Below are positions 9,488 through 18,604 of a DNA stretch of 64,000 bases, one piece after another. A program made the position numbers and the translations under genes. This DNA is from Candidatus Zymogenaceae bacterium (GTDB lineage Bacteria; Desulfobacterota; Zymogenia; Zymogenales; Zymogenaceae): positions 1-64,000 of the forward strand of contig JAFGFE010000012.1 of NCBI GenBank assembly GCA_016931225.1, read 5' to 3'. The notes under the pieces were generated by a model. The model saw only the letters and a list, made by a program, of their open reading frames with translations. It made no database searches and had not been told where the DNA came from. Positions within the stretch are counted from its first letter, which is position 1; every line of letters begins with the position of its first letter.

Positions 9488-9889
9488 CTACGATGTCTCA
9501 TCGGTACCCAGCCCCTCCAGAAGCGGGTAGCAATAGCGCTCGCCCTTTGACGAATTGATGGTGGCGATGGTGGTCAGTACCAGATGGATGACGGCCACCA
9601 CCGGAACGATCAGAAATCCCGCCAGCACCAGGGTCAGTATCCCCCCGATGCTCAGCAGCAGAAGCATAATCGATTGAAACACCAGCGCCTGCAGGGCCTG
9701 GTGATTGACGAAGCCGTTTTTCTTTCCCTCGGTCAGCATGATGAACAACGGGATGAGCAGGTGCAGCCCGTACAAAAAATAGAGGAGAAAGCCGGAGGCG
9801 TGGGCCGCGACGGCCCAATTGATGACACTTCGATCGGGCGTGTCCCGCTCTGGGCCGGAAAGAAGCCGATTTGTGCCCTGTGTGTTCAT
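9488..9889 (-). CDS. DUF4870-family membrane protein (first copy)
   Basis: A 133-aa protein with the DUF4870 pattern: a first hydrophobic helix after a polar N-terminus (AAHASGFLLYFLYGLHLLIPL), the segment FVNHQALQALVFQSIM, then two more helices. Function is unknown for the family. GGAG six bases before the ATG supports the start. A related DUF4870 gene lies 20 bases upstream on the same strand. The two share the NHQA/HHAR-QSLIFQSIM core and a C-terminal G-E-x-Y-x-YPL motif, so they probably arose by duplication. This is the last gene of the minus-strand cluster that starts at 13811. Confidence 0.8.
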   Translation of the reverse strand: MNTQGTNRLLSGPERDTPDRSVINWAVAAHASGFLLYFLYGLHLLIPLFIMLTEGKKNGFVNHQALQALVFQSIMLLLLSIGGILTLVLAGFLIVPVVAVIHLVLTTIATINSSKGERYCYPLLEGLGTDETS

Positions 9890-9909
9890 ACGAGGCTCCG
9901 TGTGTTATA

Positions 9910-10443
9910 TCAGACCCGATCCATCAGGGGGTAGGTATACCATTCTCCCCGTGAGGCGGCGAAGGTGGCGATGATGACGAAGACCACATGGCACACCATC
10001 GTTAAAAGCAGCACCGGGAGGCCGATGAGTACGAAGCTGAGAATAGTAAACAAGATCATCGCGCCGGTCATAATGCTCTGGAAGATCAGAGACTGCCTGG
10101 CGTGGTGGCCGACGAACGCGTCCTCGTTTCCCTTGAGAATCAGAATCAGGCCGGGAATGATGATGTTCAGGCCGGGGGCCGGGTAGAGCAGGACGCCGGC
10201 GAGGTGGGCGATGAGGGCCAGGTTGCGGTCGCCGACCGTATCCTGACCTTCCGGTTTCTTCGGAGCTTCGGGGGCGGCCTTCGGTTTTGTCGCTCGCTTT
10301 GAGCCGCTCGACTTTTTTGTCCCGCCGGATTTCGATGATTTTGAGGAACCGGCGCCGCCCGCGGCGGCGATATCTTCCTTCGCGTCACCGATGAATTCTT
10401 CGGAAGAGGGACGTTCGTCTGAAGGTTTCTTTTCGTCGGTCAT
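9910..10443 (-). CDS. DUF4870-family membrane protein with Lys/Ser/Ala-rich N-terminus (second copy)
   Basis: A 177-aa protein. Residues 1-70 are low complexity (Ser, Lys, Ala, Pro; for example GGTKKSSGSKRATKPKAAP) and probably disordered in the cytoplasm. Residues 72-177 are a DUF4870 domain with three hydrophobic helices and the FVGHHARQSLIFQSIM core. The ATG follows GGAGG closely. It sits 14 bases after ccdA. The basic tail could contact nucleic acid or anionic lipid, but that is speculation. Confidence 0.8.
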   Translation of the reverse strand: MTDEKKPSDERPSSEEFIGDAKEDIAAAGGAGSSKSSKSGGTKKSSGSKRATKPKAAPEAPKKPEGQDTVGDRNLALIAHLAGVLLYPAPGLNIIIPGLILILKGNEDAFVGHHARQSLIFQSIMTGAMILFTILSFVLIGLPVLLLTMVCHVVFVIIATFAASRGEWYTYPLMDRV

Positions 10444-10457
10444 GATACCTCCGTACG

Positions 10458-11249
10458 TTACAGGATATAGGTGAGAATGGCTTCGAAACCGGTGGTGAAG
10501 AGAAAGACTCCCAGTACCACCAGGAGCAAACCGGCGACGATATTCACCGCCGGGATAAAGCGTTTAAAGCGATTGAAGAGGGCCAAAAACGAGTTGAACG
10601 CGAGGGACGCCAGGAGAAAGGGGAGGCCCAGTCCCAGTGAAAAAACAAGGAGCAGGACAACACCGTAGAGGGCGTTGGAGGATTCTCCAATGACCGCGAG
10701 GCTCAGGATCGCCGCCACGATGGGGCCGAGACAGGGAGACCAGCCCGCGGCGAAGGTGATTCCGACCAGAGAGCTTCCGATGAATCCCGCCGGCTTTTGT
10801 TTCAGGTGAACCTTTCGCTCGGTGTCCATCAGGGAGAAGAGCCGTATGAAGAATGAGAGGATCGGCCCCGGCTCCCGTTCCCGTTCGATCATGCCGTATT
10901 GGATCCGAAGCAGCATCATGCGAATCAGGCCGCTGATATATATCCCCAGGACAATAAGAAGCACCGCCCCGATCTTTCGGATGATCTCCTTGTAGGTGAA
11001 GAGCGCCCCCCCCATCAGCCCGAACAGCGCCCCCAAGGCCGTGAAGACGATGGAAAAGCCGATGATAAAGAATATCGAGTGCAGCACCGTTGCCCGGCGC
11101 ACCGATTTTTTATTTTCACCGGTCAGCTCGTCGAAGGACATGCCGGTGATGAAGGTCAGGTAACTGGGCAAAAGCGGCAGCACGCAGGGGGAGATGAAGC
11201 TGACGATGCCGGCCCAGAAGGCGACAAAAATGGAGAGCTGTGTATCCAT
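10458..11249 (-). CDS. ccdA: CcdA-type thiol-disulfide transmembrane transporter
   Basis: A 263-aa polytopic protein of the CcdA/DsbD transmembrane family, which carries electrons from cytoplasmic thioredoxin across the inner membrane to periplasmic thiol proteins (cytochrome c maturation, disulfide reduction). It has about six hydrophobic helices and both redox Cys motifs: SFISPCVLPLLPSY in helix 1 and GWSPCLGPIVAA in helix 4. A longer than usual charged loop (about residues 115-155) separates the two halves. No periplasmic thioredoxin or cytochrome gene is next to it. It starts 13 bases after the outer-membrane barrel gene. Confidence 0.92.
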   Translation of the reverse strand: MDTQLSIFVAFWAGIVSFISPCVLPLLPSYLTFITGMSFDELTGENKKSVRRATVLHSIFFIIGFSIVFTALGALFGLMGGALFTYKEIIRKIGAVLLIVLGIYISGLIRMMLLRIQYGMIEREREPGPILSFFIRLFSLMDTERKVHLKQKPAGFIGSSLVGITFAAGWSPCLGPIVAAILSLAVIGESSNALYGVVLLLVFSLGLGLPFLLASLAFNSFLALFNRFKRFIPAVNIVAGLLLVVLGVFLFTTGFEAILTYIL

Positions 11250-11262
11250 GTCGGTTCAGACC

Positions 11263-13038
11263 TTAAAAATGGTATTTTATCTCAAGAAAAAACTGATCGT
11301 TGTGCTCGAACAGGCCGAAAATCGTGTAGGGATCCCCGTTATAGATATTCGCCCCGAGCGTAAATTCCAGGGTGTCGGTGTATTTATATGTCACCTTGGG
11401 GGTGATATAAAAATCCCCATCAGTAATATTATATGATAGAGTCACTTCAGGAATCAACGTATCATTGAAAAATTTTTTATTCGCGCTCAACGTCAGCATG
11501 TTCTGGACTTCCTCTTCCAACAGGTCGCCGTCGTAGTCGAAGATGATTTTTTGAACGAGCTGGAGGTTGACGTAGAGGTTTTCGCCGAAGATTCGATCCA
11601 CGCCGATGACGTACCTGAGATAGTTTTTCTGCGTGGGGCGTAGGACGTCCGTGTACGTATACGCGCCGAGAAAGAGCGCGCCCTCCCCCCGAATGCCGTA
11701 GGCTCCCCAGGTGGTGGCGAAATCGAGGCCAACCACGTGGAGGCGCTTATGCTCCAGGTAAGCGGATTCGGTCAGTTCATATATCGGCAGGGAGGCGATA
11801 TAACCCGGTATATTTCCGTTTTCGATCGCGTTGTACAGGCCGTCGGAGAAGTAGATCGTGGGGATCTTATCGAAGAGATAAGCGTATGAGACGGAAAAAT
11901 CCCAGCCTTTGAATTTAGACGATATCCGTACCCCCCCTTGGAGGTTTTCCAGGCTGTATGACGGGGGATTGGGCGAGCTGTAGTTTCTGACGACCCAGTC
12001 CAGCACCTCCATGCTTTCGTCGTCGATCACCTCGCTGTAGGGGAGGTAACCGCCGCTGTATTCGGTGACGATGCCGGGCCGGTACAGCGCCCAGTCGCTC
12101 CCCCATAGGGCCATCTCGTGATCCTGGTAGAAGGGGACCAGGCCCAGCTCGAACACCGTGTTCTCCCGGTAATAATCCATCTTGAGGGCGAACACCGGGA
12201 TCCGCCGTTCCTCCGTATCTCCGGTGAGAAAATTGGTCACGTTCAGAGCGTTCAGGTTGTCGGTCGGATTGATGATATCGGTCCTTCCCCAGGCGAACAC
12301 CTGGTTGCCGATCCTGATATCGAATGAACCAAATGAGACGTCAAGATACGCCTCATCGAGTTCCACCTCGTAATCGTAGTGGGTCCGCCCGCCGGTGTAG
12401 ACCTCGTACTGCCCGTGGGCGGATACGAAAAACGATAGGTTATCGCTCACCGGGTGTCTCAGCTTTACGTACGCTTTTGGATGCATCTCGAAGAGATCCT
12501 CACGGGGATTATCCCAGACGATATCGGTGTTACAGCGCATCTTGAGATACCCGCCGAACTCGGTTTCCGGGGCGAAGAGATCGTCCAGTGACGACTGTAT
12601 GCGGGAGAGGTTCATGCGGTCGATGATCACAGGCTTTGGAGACGTGGCGAGTTTTTCCACACTGCGCTCCACATCCCGCACCCGGAGGTCGCCTATCTCG
12701 GCCACGGCGACTGCTATGGTCTCAGACCTGAGCCGTGTGAGCTCCTCCAGCTCATCGACCAGTTCCCGGCGGAGGACCGGGTCGTCTGCCAAGATCAGGG
12801 CGGCGGTAACCCGCTCGATATTTTCATCGATGGACGAAAGCCGGGCCAGGAGGTATTTCCTGACGTCTTCCACCAGGATGCGGATGTCCTCGTGGTGTAT
12901 GGGAGGATTGAGGTAGTCCGCCGTCGGTTCGATCGTCTCGTCCCGGGCGAGGGTGGGGGAGGCGAAAACGGCACAGAAAAAAAAGAACAGCAGGGCCGCC
13001 AGAGATACACCGGCGGCCCCTCGTTGCGCGTTGTTCAC
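11263..13038 (-). CDS. Outer-membrane beta-barrel protein, DUF1302-like
   Basis: A 591-aa protein. A signal peptide (residues 1-32, cleavage after LA) is followed by a predicted coiled-coil helix (about 48-130) and then about 450 residues of alternating beta strands ending LEIKYHF. A terminal Phe is the classical barrel-assembly signal. Segments such as SFGSFDIRIGNQVFAWGRTD resemble DUF1302-like barrels, which often accompany LolA-like and RND/MMPL exporter genes. It starts two bases after the LolA-like gene, so the pair is probably translationally linked. No RND/MMPL transporter is present here. The substrate is unknown. Confidence 0.75.
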   Translation of the reverse strand: MNNAQRGAAGVSLAALLFFFFCAVFASPTLARDETIEPTADYLNPPIHHEDIRILVEDVRKYLLARLSSIDENIERVTAALILADDPVLRRELVDELEELTRLRSETIAVAVAEIGDLRVRDVERSVEKLATSPKPVIIDRMNLSRIQSSLDDLFAPETEFGGYLKMRCNTDIVWDNPREDLFEMHPKAYVKLRHPVSDNLSFFVSAHGQYEVYTGGRTHYDYEVELDEAYLDVSFGSFDIRIGNQVFAWGRTDIINPTDNLNALNVTNFLTGDTEERRIPVFALKMDYYRENTVFELGLVPFYQDHEMALWGSDWALYRPGIVTEYSGGYLPYSEVIDDESMEVLDWVVRNYSSPNPPSYSLENLQGGVRISSKFKGWDFSVSYAYLFDKIPTIYFSDGLYNAIENGNIPGYIASLPIYELTESAYLEHKRLHVVGLDFATTWGAYGIRGEGALFLGAYTYTDVLRPTQKNYLRYVIGVDRIFGENLYVNLQLVQKIIFDYDGDLLEEEVQNMLTLSANKKFFNDTLIPEVTLSYNITDGDFYITPKVTYKYTDTLEFTLGANIYNGDPYTIFGLFEHNDQFFLEIKYHF

Positions 13039-13040
13039 GG

Positions 13041-13811
13041 CTATTCTTTCAAATATCGCTCGGTAAAGTAGTCATCCGGGATATCCAGATTGTACTGGAT
13101 CTCGTTGATCCTGAGTATGGTCTTGCGTCCCTCCTGGACGTTGTCCATCAGGCTCTCGGTGGTCGTCCAGATGCCGTCGATCTCTTTGATCTCCGAGACG
13201 GTCAGTATCTTCAATAGCTCCATGTTTTCGTCATAGAACTCGATGCGTATCGGAATCCAGATATCCGGACGCACCCAGGAGATGAACTTGCCGTACTGGG
13301 ATTCCTCACCCTCCTTGGGGATGCTTTCCACCACGTGGCAGGTGTATCCGTTAAGCTGTTCATCCCGAAGGTATGTATGGGTGTCCTTTTCGACCTTTCT
13401 GTTTTCCATATCCTCATAGGTAAACTCGGTTCCCATGAAGCGGGAGCTCTTTTCCGACGAGGCGATGCGTCTGGGGTCCTGCTTGAGGGCGGGCAGGTAG
13501 AGAAACTGATCGTCGTCTCGGTCGTCGTTCTCCCACACCAGAAAGCCGGTTCCCTTCACGTCAGCGGGGGCCAAAAAGCGTATCATGCTTTTGGACAAAT
13601 CGCCGTAATCCTTGCTGATCATGCGAACGGTTCTCTCCTTTTCCTGTCCCTTGTCGTTGATGAGGATCATGGTGGTTTCGCTGGCGGCGGAGTCACCGTT
13701 GTCCCGGTCATGCACGTTCTGGACGATCTCGGTGCCGGTGATGGCGTATGCGCCGGCCGCGAGCGAAAGGCACAGGATTGTGGCAAGAAGCAATCGAAAT
13801 CCGAATTTCAT
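13041..13811 (-). CDS. LolA-like outer membrane lipoprotein-sorting protein
   Basis: A 256-aa exported protein of the COG2834 / LolA-like group. The start at 13811 is chosen because GGAGG lies just upstream and a good signal peptide (cleavage after GAYA, about residue 23) follows. The longer frame to 13880 begins at the predicted transcription start. The LolA-like half-barrel shows KGTGFLVWEN, DDQFLYLPALKQDPRRI and FMGTEFTYEDMENR, which are typical of the uncharacterised members that pair with DUF1302-like barrels and RND exporters. It is probably periplasmic; the lipid or lipoprotein cargo is unknown. First gene of the minus-strand cluster. Confidence 0.85.
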   Translation of the reverse strand: MKFGFRLLLATILCLSLAAGAYAITGTEIVQNVHDRDNGDSAASETTMILINDKGQEKERTVRMISKDYGDLSKSMIRFLAPADVKGTGFLVWENDDRDDDQFLYLPALKQDPRRIASSEKSSRFMGTEFTYEDMENRKVEKDTHTYLRDEQLNGYTCHVVESIPKEGEESQYGKFISWVRPDIWIPIRIEFYDENMELLKILTVSEIKEIDGIWTTTESLMDNVQEGRKTILRINEIQYNLDIPDDYFTERYLKE

Positions 13812-13886
13812 ATACAAGCCTCCTATTTTGATGTGTATCATCCTATCACACCATGTGGTAAAAGAAAAGGGATGGTTCATGGAGTG

Positions 13887-13915
13887 AGTCTATCAAACGA
13901 TTGATTGATTGTCAA
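13887..13915 (-). promoter_or_regulatory. Sigma-70 promoter for the envelope cluster
   Basis: On the minus strand TTGACA (13915-13910), a 17-base spacer and TAGACT (13892-13887). Transcription would start near 13880, leaving a leader of about 70 nt before the ATG at 13811. Confidence 0.75.
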
Positions 13916-14002
13916 GAACAAATCGCTCCGTATCCGGGAAACGGGTTTTGGGGCGCGGTACGCAGCATTCAGATTCCCGTCCAATTTTTGCGTGCAATTG
14001 AC

Positions 14003-14031
14003 TTGACAAGTGTTGTCGGGATACGTAGTGT
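14003..14031 (+). promoter_or_regulatory. Candidate promoter for the metallophosphoesterase gene
   Basis: TTGACA (14003-14008), a 17-base spacer and TAGTGT (14026-14031), about 109 bases before the ATG at 14140. The 328-base divergent gap 13812-14139 holds this and the minus-strand promoter and no gene. Confidence 0.45.
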
Positions 14032-14139
14032 AAGTTATAAACAAGAATCTCTCCTCGATTTTACGTGTATGCCTTTTTGGTCATACGCGGAATGAACATA
14101 TGAAAACGGTCACAATCTTCATGCGGTGGTGATGCGACG

Positions 14140-14871
14140 ATGAAATATGCGATCATTTCAGATGTACATGGAAACCTGGAGGCCCTGAGTGCTGTGGTCG
14201 AAGATATCGAAAAGGTGGGAGCGGATCGGGTCTTTTTTCTCGGCGACGCGGTGGGATATGCCGCGGATCCCCGGAAATGCATCATGCTTTTGGATTCCGT
14301 GTGCGACGTGCTGATCGCGGGAAATCATGACAAGATCACTGCCACGAGCCTGGGGATGGAAGATCTCGGCCCCGCGGCGCTGGCCTCGCTCCGGTGGACC
14401 ATCGACGCCGTAACCGGAGACGAGGTGCGGTGGCTTCGGCGACTCGTCATGCACCAGGTGGAAAACGGCATGCACCTGGTACACGGCCACCCGGACAGGC
14501 CGCATCTGTGGCGATATACGGAGACGCGCACGGACGCAGAGGACGCGTTTGAGAAATCGGAACACAGGGTACTGCTCGTCGGGCATACCCACAGGCCCGG
14601 GGTGTTTTCTTTGGAAAGGGGGGAGATACGCTGCATCGATCATGAAAAGGGGCCGATTTCTCTTGAAAGGCGATGTCGATACATATTCAATTCTGGCAGT
14701 GTGGGTCAGCCCAGGGACGGTGATCCCCGGGCGTCGTACGGCCTGCTTGATATGACAGAGGGCGTCTTCACCGTTCGCCGGGTTTCCTATGATATCGCAC
14801 GAGCGGCCGAGAAAATCTACGAGTCCGGGCTCCCCCGGGACATGGGGGATCGGCTGTTTCGGGGTGAATGA
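14140..14871 (+). CDS. Calcineurin-like metallophosphoesterase (YfcE/diadenosine tetraphosphatase type)
   Basis: A 243-aa binuclear metal phosphoesterase. All metal-binding motifs are in order: SDVHGN (about residues 8-13), GDAVGY, GNHD, VHGH and GHTHRP, then FNSGSVGQPRDGDPRASYG, which is typical of COG0639/COG2129-like phosphodiesterases. The family hydrolyses phosphodiesters or nucleotides such as Ap4A; the substrate cannot be told from sequence. Length and start are normal (MKYAIISDVHGN). It is monocistronic: a terminator follows at 14933. Confidence 0.88.
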   Translation: MKYAIISDVHGNLEALSAVVEDIEKVGADRVFFLGDAVGYAADPRKCIMLLDSVCDVLIAGNHDKITATSLGMEDLGPAALASLRWTIDAVTGDEVRWLRRLVMHQVENGMHLVHGHPDRPHLWRYTETRTDAEDAFEKSEHRVLLVGHTHRPGVFSLERGEIRCIDHEKGPISLERRCRYIFNSGSVGQPRDGDPRASYGLLDMTEGVFTVRRVSYDIARAAEKIYESGLPRDMGDRLFRGE

Positions 14872-14932
14872 GGGGCACGCACCATTTCTCCGGACGTGAA
14901 AGGCGGAGGGGGAAGGGGCAGTGTGGAGCTTA

Positions 14933-14964
14933 CAGGATACAGGGTTTTGTATCCTGCTTTTTTT
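14933..14964 (+). terminator. Rho-independent terminator of the phosphoesterase gene
   Basis: Stem CAGGATAC (14933-14940) / GTATCCTG (14949-14956), 8-nt loop, then C and T7. It lies just ahead of the acyltransferase start at 14983, so that gene either relies on read-through or has a promoter I cannot place. Confidence 0.8.
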
Positions 14965-14982
14965 GAAGAGGAGTTCTTTTGC

Positions 14983-16113
14983 ATGGAGACGAGACGGTAC
15001 GATATCGACTGGCTCAGGGTCCTGGCCGTTCTAATCCTCTTTCCGTTTCACACCGCCCAGATATTCGTCCCCTGGGACTGGCACCTCAAGAATGAAGAAT
15101 TGAGTGTCGCCGTGGGCGTGTTCGCCCATTTTATTCACCAGTGGCACATGCCGCTCTTTTTCCTCATCTCCGGGGCCGCCAGCTGGTATGCCCTCAGGAG
15201 TAAGACAGGAGGCCGGTATCTTCGCGAACGTGTTACCCGATTGTTTGTTCCGCTGGTGTTCGGGATGCTTGTCGTCTGCCCGCCCCAGCTCTATTTCGAG
15301 CGGTTGCAGGAGGGTCTGTTTTCCGGGGGATATTTCTCGTTTTTCCCGAGATACAGCTTTGACGGCGGTCCCTATCCCGAGGGGAATATAAGCTGGCAGC
15401 ACCTCTGGTTTCTGGCATATCTGTTTCTCTATTCCTTCGTAGCTCTCCCGGTTTTCATATGGCTCAAGAGTGAATCCGGAAAGGCACGCATCCGCCGCCT
15501 GGCTAATTTCTGTGAAAAGCGGGGAGCGATTTTACTCCTGTTCATTCCCCTGGCGATCGTACGGGTGACCCTTGAGCCCTTTTGGCCCCAAACTCATGAC
15601 CTTATCAGCGACTGGATGCTCCACGCCTATTACCAGCTCGTCTTCGCCTACGGATTTATCCTCATGGCGGACGATCGATTCACCGAAATCATCAACCGTC
15701 ACGGACCCCTTGCCCTGGCTGCGGGGGTGGTGTTGATGTCGGTGTACCTCGTTATTCGCTTGACTATCGGAGTCGGGGGGTGGGAGAACCCCGGATGGTG
15801 GGTGATCGTGACGATCGTTCGCACGATCAACACGTGGCTGTGGCTTGTGGCGATCCTGTGGCTGGGAAACCGCTTCCTCGACCGCCCGGGGCCGGCGCTG
15901 ACATACTGCAACGAGGCCGCCCTGCCGGTCTACATACTGCACCAGACGGTAATTGTCGCCATCGGGTATTACGTGGTGCAGGCTGGCTGGAGTATCGGGT
16001 GGAAATTCACCGTCATCGTGACGACCTCGTTTGCCGCCACCATGCTGTTCTATGAGTTCCTGGTCAGGCGGTGGAATCCCGTCAGGGTGCTGTTCGGGAT
16101 GCGTCGGAAATAG
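14983..16113 (+). CDS. Membrane acyltransferase 3 family protein (glucan/OPG C-like)
   Basis: A 376-aa polytopic protein with about ten hydrophobic helices. It belongs to the acyltransferase-3 family, which moves acyl or succinyl groups onto sugars or glucans at the membrane. The N-terminus YDIDWLRVLAVLILFPFHTAQ carries the conserved helix-1 Arg and His, and HQWHMPLFFLISGAASWYAL is the family's second motif. The layout resembles the MdoC/OpgC-like branch. The upstream in-frame GTG at 14896 would place the preceding terminator inside the gene, whereas ATG 14983 has AGAGGAG nine bases before it. The acceptor is unknown. Confidence 0.85.
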   Translation: METRRYDIDWLRVLAVLILFPFHTAQIFVPWDWHLKNEELSVAVGVFAHFIHQWHMPLFFLISGAASWYALRSKTGGRYLRERVTRLFVPLVFGMLVVCPPQLYFERLQEGLFSGGYFSFFPRYSFDGGPYPEGNISWQHLWFLAYLFLYSFVALPVFIWLKSESGKARIRRLANFCEKRGAILLLFIPLAIVRVTLEPFWPQTHDLISDWMLHAYYQLVFAYGFILMADDRFTEIINRHGPLALAAGVVLMSVYLVIRLTIGVGGWENPGWWVIVTIVRTINTWLWLVAILWLGNRFLDRPGPALTYCNEAALPVYILHQTVIVAIGYYVVQAGWSIGWKFTVIVTTSFAATMLFYEFLVRRWNPVRVLFGMRRK

Positions 16114-16140
16114 GGGCGAAAAAGTGTGTTTACAAGACGG

Positions 16141-16179
16141 GCCGGGGGATCGATGTCCATCGATCCCCCGGCTTTTTTT
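16141..16179 (+). terminator. Strong Rho-independent terminator between convergent genes
   Basis: A perfect 15-bp stem (GCCGGGGGATCGATG with its complement, 16141-16155 and 16158-16172) closes on TC and is followed by T7. The T-run is on the plus strand only, so it mainly ends the acyltransferase transcript. The stop codon of the convergent acylase gene begins one base after the T-run. Confidence 0.92.
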
Positions 16180-18573
16180 CTATTTCGGCATAAAAGTGAT
16201 GACGCCCTCGGCGGTGTCCTCGAAGTTTTCCCGGTCCATGTACCAGGGGATGTACGTCCCCTCCAGCAGCATGTCGGCCATGTCCGTCCGGTGGGGGCTT
16301 CCAAGGAACCCGGACTGTCCGGTGGAGAGGACGATCAGCGAGTTCTCCAGGTCGGAGAAGTCGACGATGTAGCGGATGGATGCGGTGATGTTCACGTTGT
16401 ATGGGTTTCGCTGGTCGTACCCGCCCCGGTTGATGGATTGATCGCACCCGGTGAACGGGAAGGGGCCGTAGTTGAAAAAGGGCCGAAGCGGCGCCACCTC
16501 GCCGAAGATGTGGGCGAACTCGATGGGATGCACCCGTCCCCACTGCCAGTTTTCCGGATCGCTTCCGTATTCGTCTGTCAGAAATGCCACAGCCTCACCG
16601 AACGCCTCCGTCACCGCATCAGTGACGGTCTCCGTTTTGTCGGTGGTGATGTCGTCGAACAGGGGGGAATCCTGCTCGATGGTGAGAAGGCGGGTGAGGG
16701 TGCTGACGGCGGTGGATTTGTCTCCCAAAAGTTTATTGAAAAGGTCCTCGCCCAGCTCATCGGCGAAGACCACCTTCAAAAGCGTATTGAAGGTGGTGTG
16801 ATAGAGGGTGGCGCCGACCGAATCGACGGTGGACACGCAATCCCAAGCGGCCAGCTCCTCGATGTATTGTTCGTACCCGTCGGTTGACGTCTCCGTCAGG
16901 ATCTCGACCATGATCGGCACAAGTTCCTGGGCGAGCTTCGATGTCACGTCCATCTGCATTTTTGCCATATCGTCCGTCGTCAGGGGAACTCCTCCCTCGA
17001 TGAGCTCGCCGATGCGGGCGGCCCGGGTGGAGGGCTCCCAGTTGCGGCTGATGAAGACCGAAAAGTCGCTTTCTGGGATCGGCGGATTGTTCGCGGTGGC
17101 GATGTATCCCTTGTCCGGGTTCGAGAGGATCGTCAGCGTCCCGTAGGGGTAAAATCCCCGCCAGTCGTGTCCGCCGTCCCATCCGGGCATCGGGACCATG
17201 CCGATGCTGTTTGTGCGGATTGGGCATTTCCCCGCCGCCACGTACCCGATGGTGCCGTCCACATCCCCATAGACGAAGTGCTGGGGGCCCGCCGCGTATA
17301 TCGCCATCGCCTCGTTGAACTCATCCCAGTTTTTTGCCGAGTTGAGCATGAGAAAGCCTTCAAGCAGGGGCCACGGGGAGGCCCCCATGCGGCAGAGACT
17401 GACGGGCGTCTCCCCCAGATCATCCTCGATATCGTTGATGATGGGACCGTGGGGGGTGATGCGGATTGTCACCGATTCAGTTGTGAATCCGCCCTCGGCG
17501 GCGTCGTCCTTCACCGGGATCGATTCTGTGATGATCTCCATATCCACCCATTCGTTGTCGTACATCACCTGGGTTTCGTCGTCCGGGTTGATTTTCTCCA
17601 GAAACAAATCCTGCACGTCCATGTCGAAGTTCGTCACGCCCCATGAGATGTGACGGTTGCGGCCGAAGATGAAGATCGGGGCGCCTGGGAACATGGCGCC
17701 GGAGACCTCAACATCGGGGCCGGAAAGGTGGGCCAGGTGCCACTGGGTGGGGAGCTCCGGCCCCTCTTCGTGGGAGTCCTCGCAGAGTATCGGCATGCCC
17801 GATTCGGTGAGGTCGCCGGAGACGACCCAGTTGTTGCTGGCCCGATCCCGGATCACGTACATGTCGAGAAATTCCCGGGACGTATCGGAGATCAGGGTGT
17901 CCGGTGATGGGGACGCGGCGTCCGCCGTGATATAGACGGCGTCGTGCTGAATCCGGGGGAGAAACGCCTTTGCCGTCTCCTCGTCCAGCGTCGTGGTGAG
18001 GAGGTAATTGAACATCTCGTTGGCATAGGCCCAGCTTGCGAGCTGAAAGCTGATGAGGTTTCCGATGGCCTGAGAATCGACGGGCGTCCAGGGGGACGGT
18101 TCGTAGCCCAGGATCTTGAACTCCACCGGCAGCGGGTTTTCCTCCATGAACGCGTTGACCCCATCACTGAAGGCGTTGACCGTCTCGGTCAACTCCGGGG
18201 AGAGATGTTCGATCTGCACCTCGGCGGTTCGGCGAAAGCCCATGGTCAACAAATACCGATCGGCGTCCACCAGGTCCGGCCCCAGAACTTCCGCGAGGCG
18301 CCCGTTCGCGGCCCTGCGATAAAAATCCATCTGGAAGAGGCGATCCCTGGCTTGGACGTATCCCAGGGCGAAATAGAGATCGTAGGTGTTGTCCGCATAG
18401 ATATGCGGCACGCCGTATTCATCGATGATGACACTCGCCCCGTCCCTGATCTTTTCAGACACCACCGTACCCGCGGGCGAGGGAACGAGATACTCGATGT
18501 ATCCCCACACGCCGAAGACGACCGCCAGGATTATCAATGAAACAATAATGAGAGCGATCTTGAAAATTTTCAT
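16180..18573 (-). CDS. Penicillin-acylase-family Ntn hydrolase
   Basis: A 797-aa member of the penicillin amidase / acyl-homoserine lactone acylase family, which cleaves amide bonds of N-acyl compounds. One N-terminal hydrophobic helix (about 5-25) exports or anchors it. The alpha-chain region has GVPHIYADNTYDLYFALGYV and RDRLFQMDFYRRAANGRL. The likely autocatalytic nucleophile is Ser246 in RASNNWVVSG, followed by the beta chain with FGRNRHISWGVTNF and YGDVDGTIGYVAAG. Length is normal. The start at 18573 follows GGAG; the frame is open to 18645. The native substrate (AHL, antibiotic, peptide or lipid) is unknown. Confidence 0.9.
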   Translation of the reverse strand: MKIFKIALIIVSLIILAVVFGVWGYIEYLVPSPAGTVVSEKIRDGASVIIDEYGVPHIYADNTYDLYFALGYVQARDRLFQMDFYRRAANGRLAEVLGPDLVDADRYLLTMGFRRTAEVQIEHLSPELTETVNAFSDGVNAFMEENPLPVEFKILGYEPSPWTPVDSQAIGNLISFQLASWAYANEMFNYLLTTTLDEETAKAFLPRIQHDAVYITADAASPSPDTLISDTSREFLDMYVIRDRASNNWVVSGDLTESGMPILCEDSHEEGPELPTQWHLAHLSGPDVEVSGAMFPGAPIFIFGRNRHISWGVTNFDMDVQDLFLEKINPDDETQVMYDNEWVDMEIITESIPVKDDAAEGGFTTESVTIRITPHGPIINDIEDDLGETPVSLCRMGASPWPLLEGFLMLNSAKNWDEFNEAMAIYAAGPQHFVYGDVDGTIGYVAAGKCPIRTNSIGMVPMPGWDGGHDWRGFYPYGTLTILSNPDKGYIATANNPPIPESDFSVFISRNWEPSTRAARIGELIEGGVPLTTDDMAKMQMDVTSKLAQELVPIMVEILTETSTDGYEQYIEELAAWDCVSTVDSVGATLYHTTFNTLLKVVFADELGEDLFNKLLGDKSTAVSTLTRLLTIEQDSPLFDDITTDKTETVTDAVTEAFGEAVAFLTDEYGSDPENWQWGRVHPIEFAHIFGEVAPLRPFFNYGPFPFTGCDQSINRGGYDQRNPYNVNITASIRYIVDFSDLENSLIVLSTGQSGFLGSPHRTDMADMLLEGTYIPWYMDRENFEDTAEGVITFMPK

Positions 18574-18604
18574 AGTCGGCTCCTTATATAATAAAAGCGA
18601 CGAC

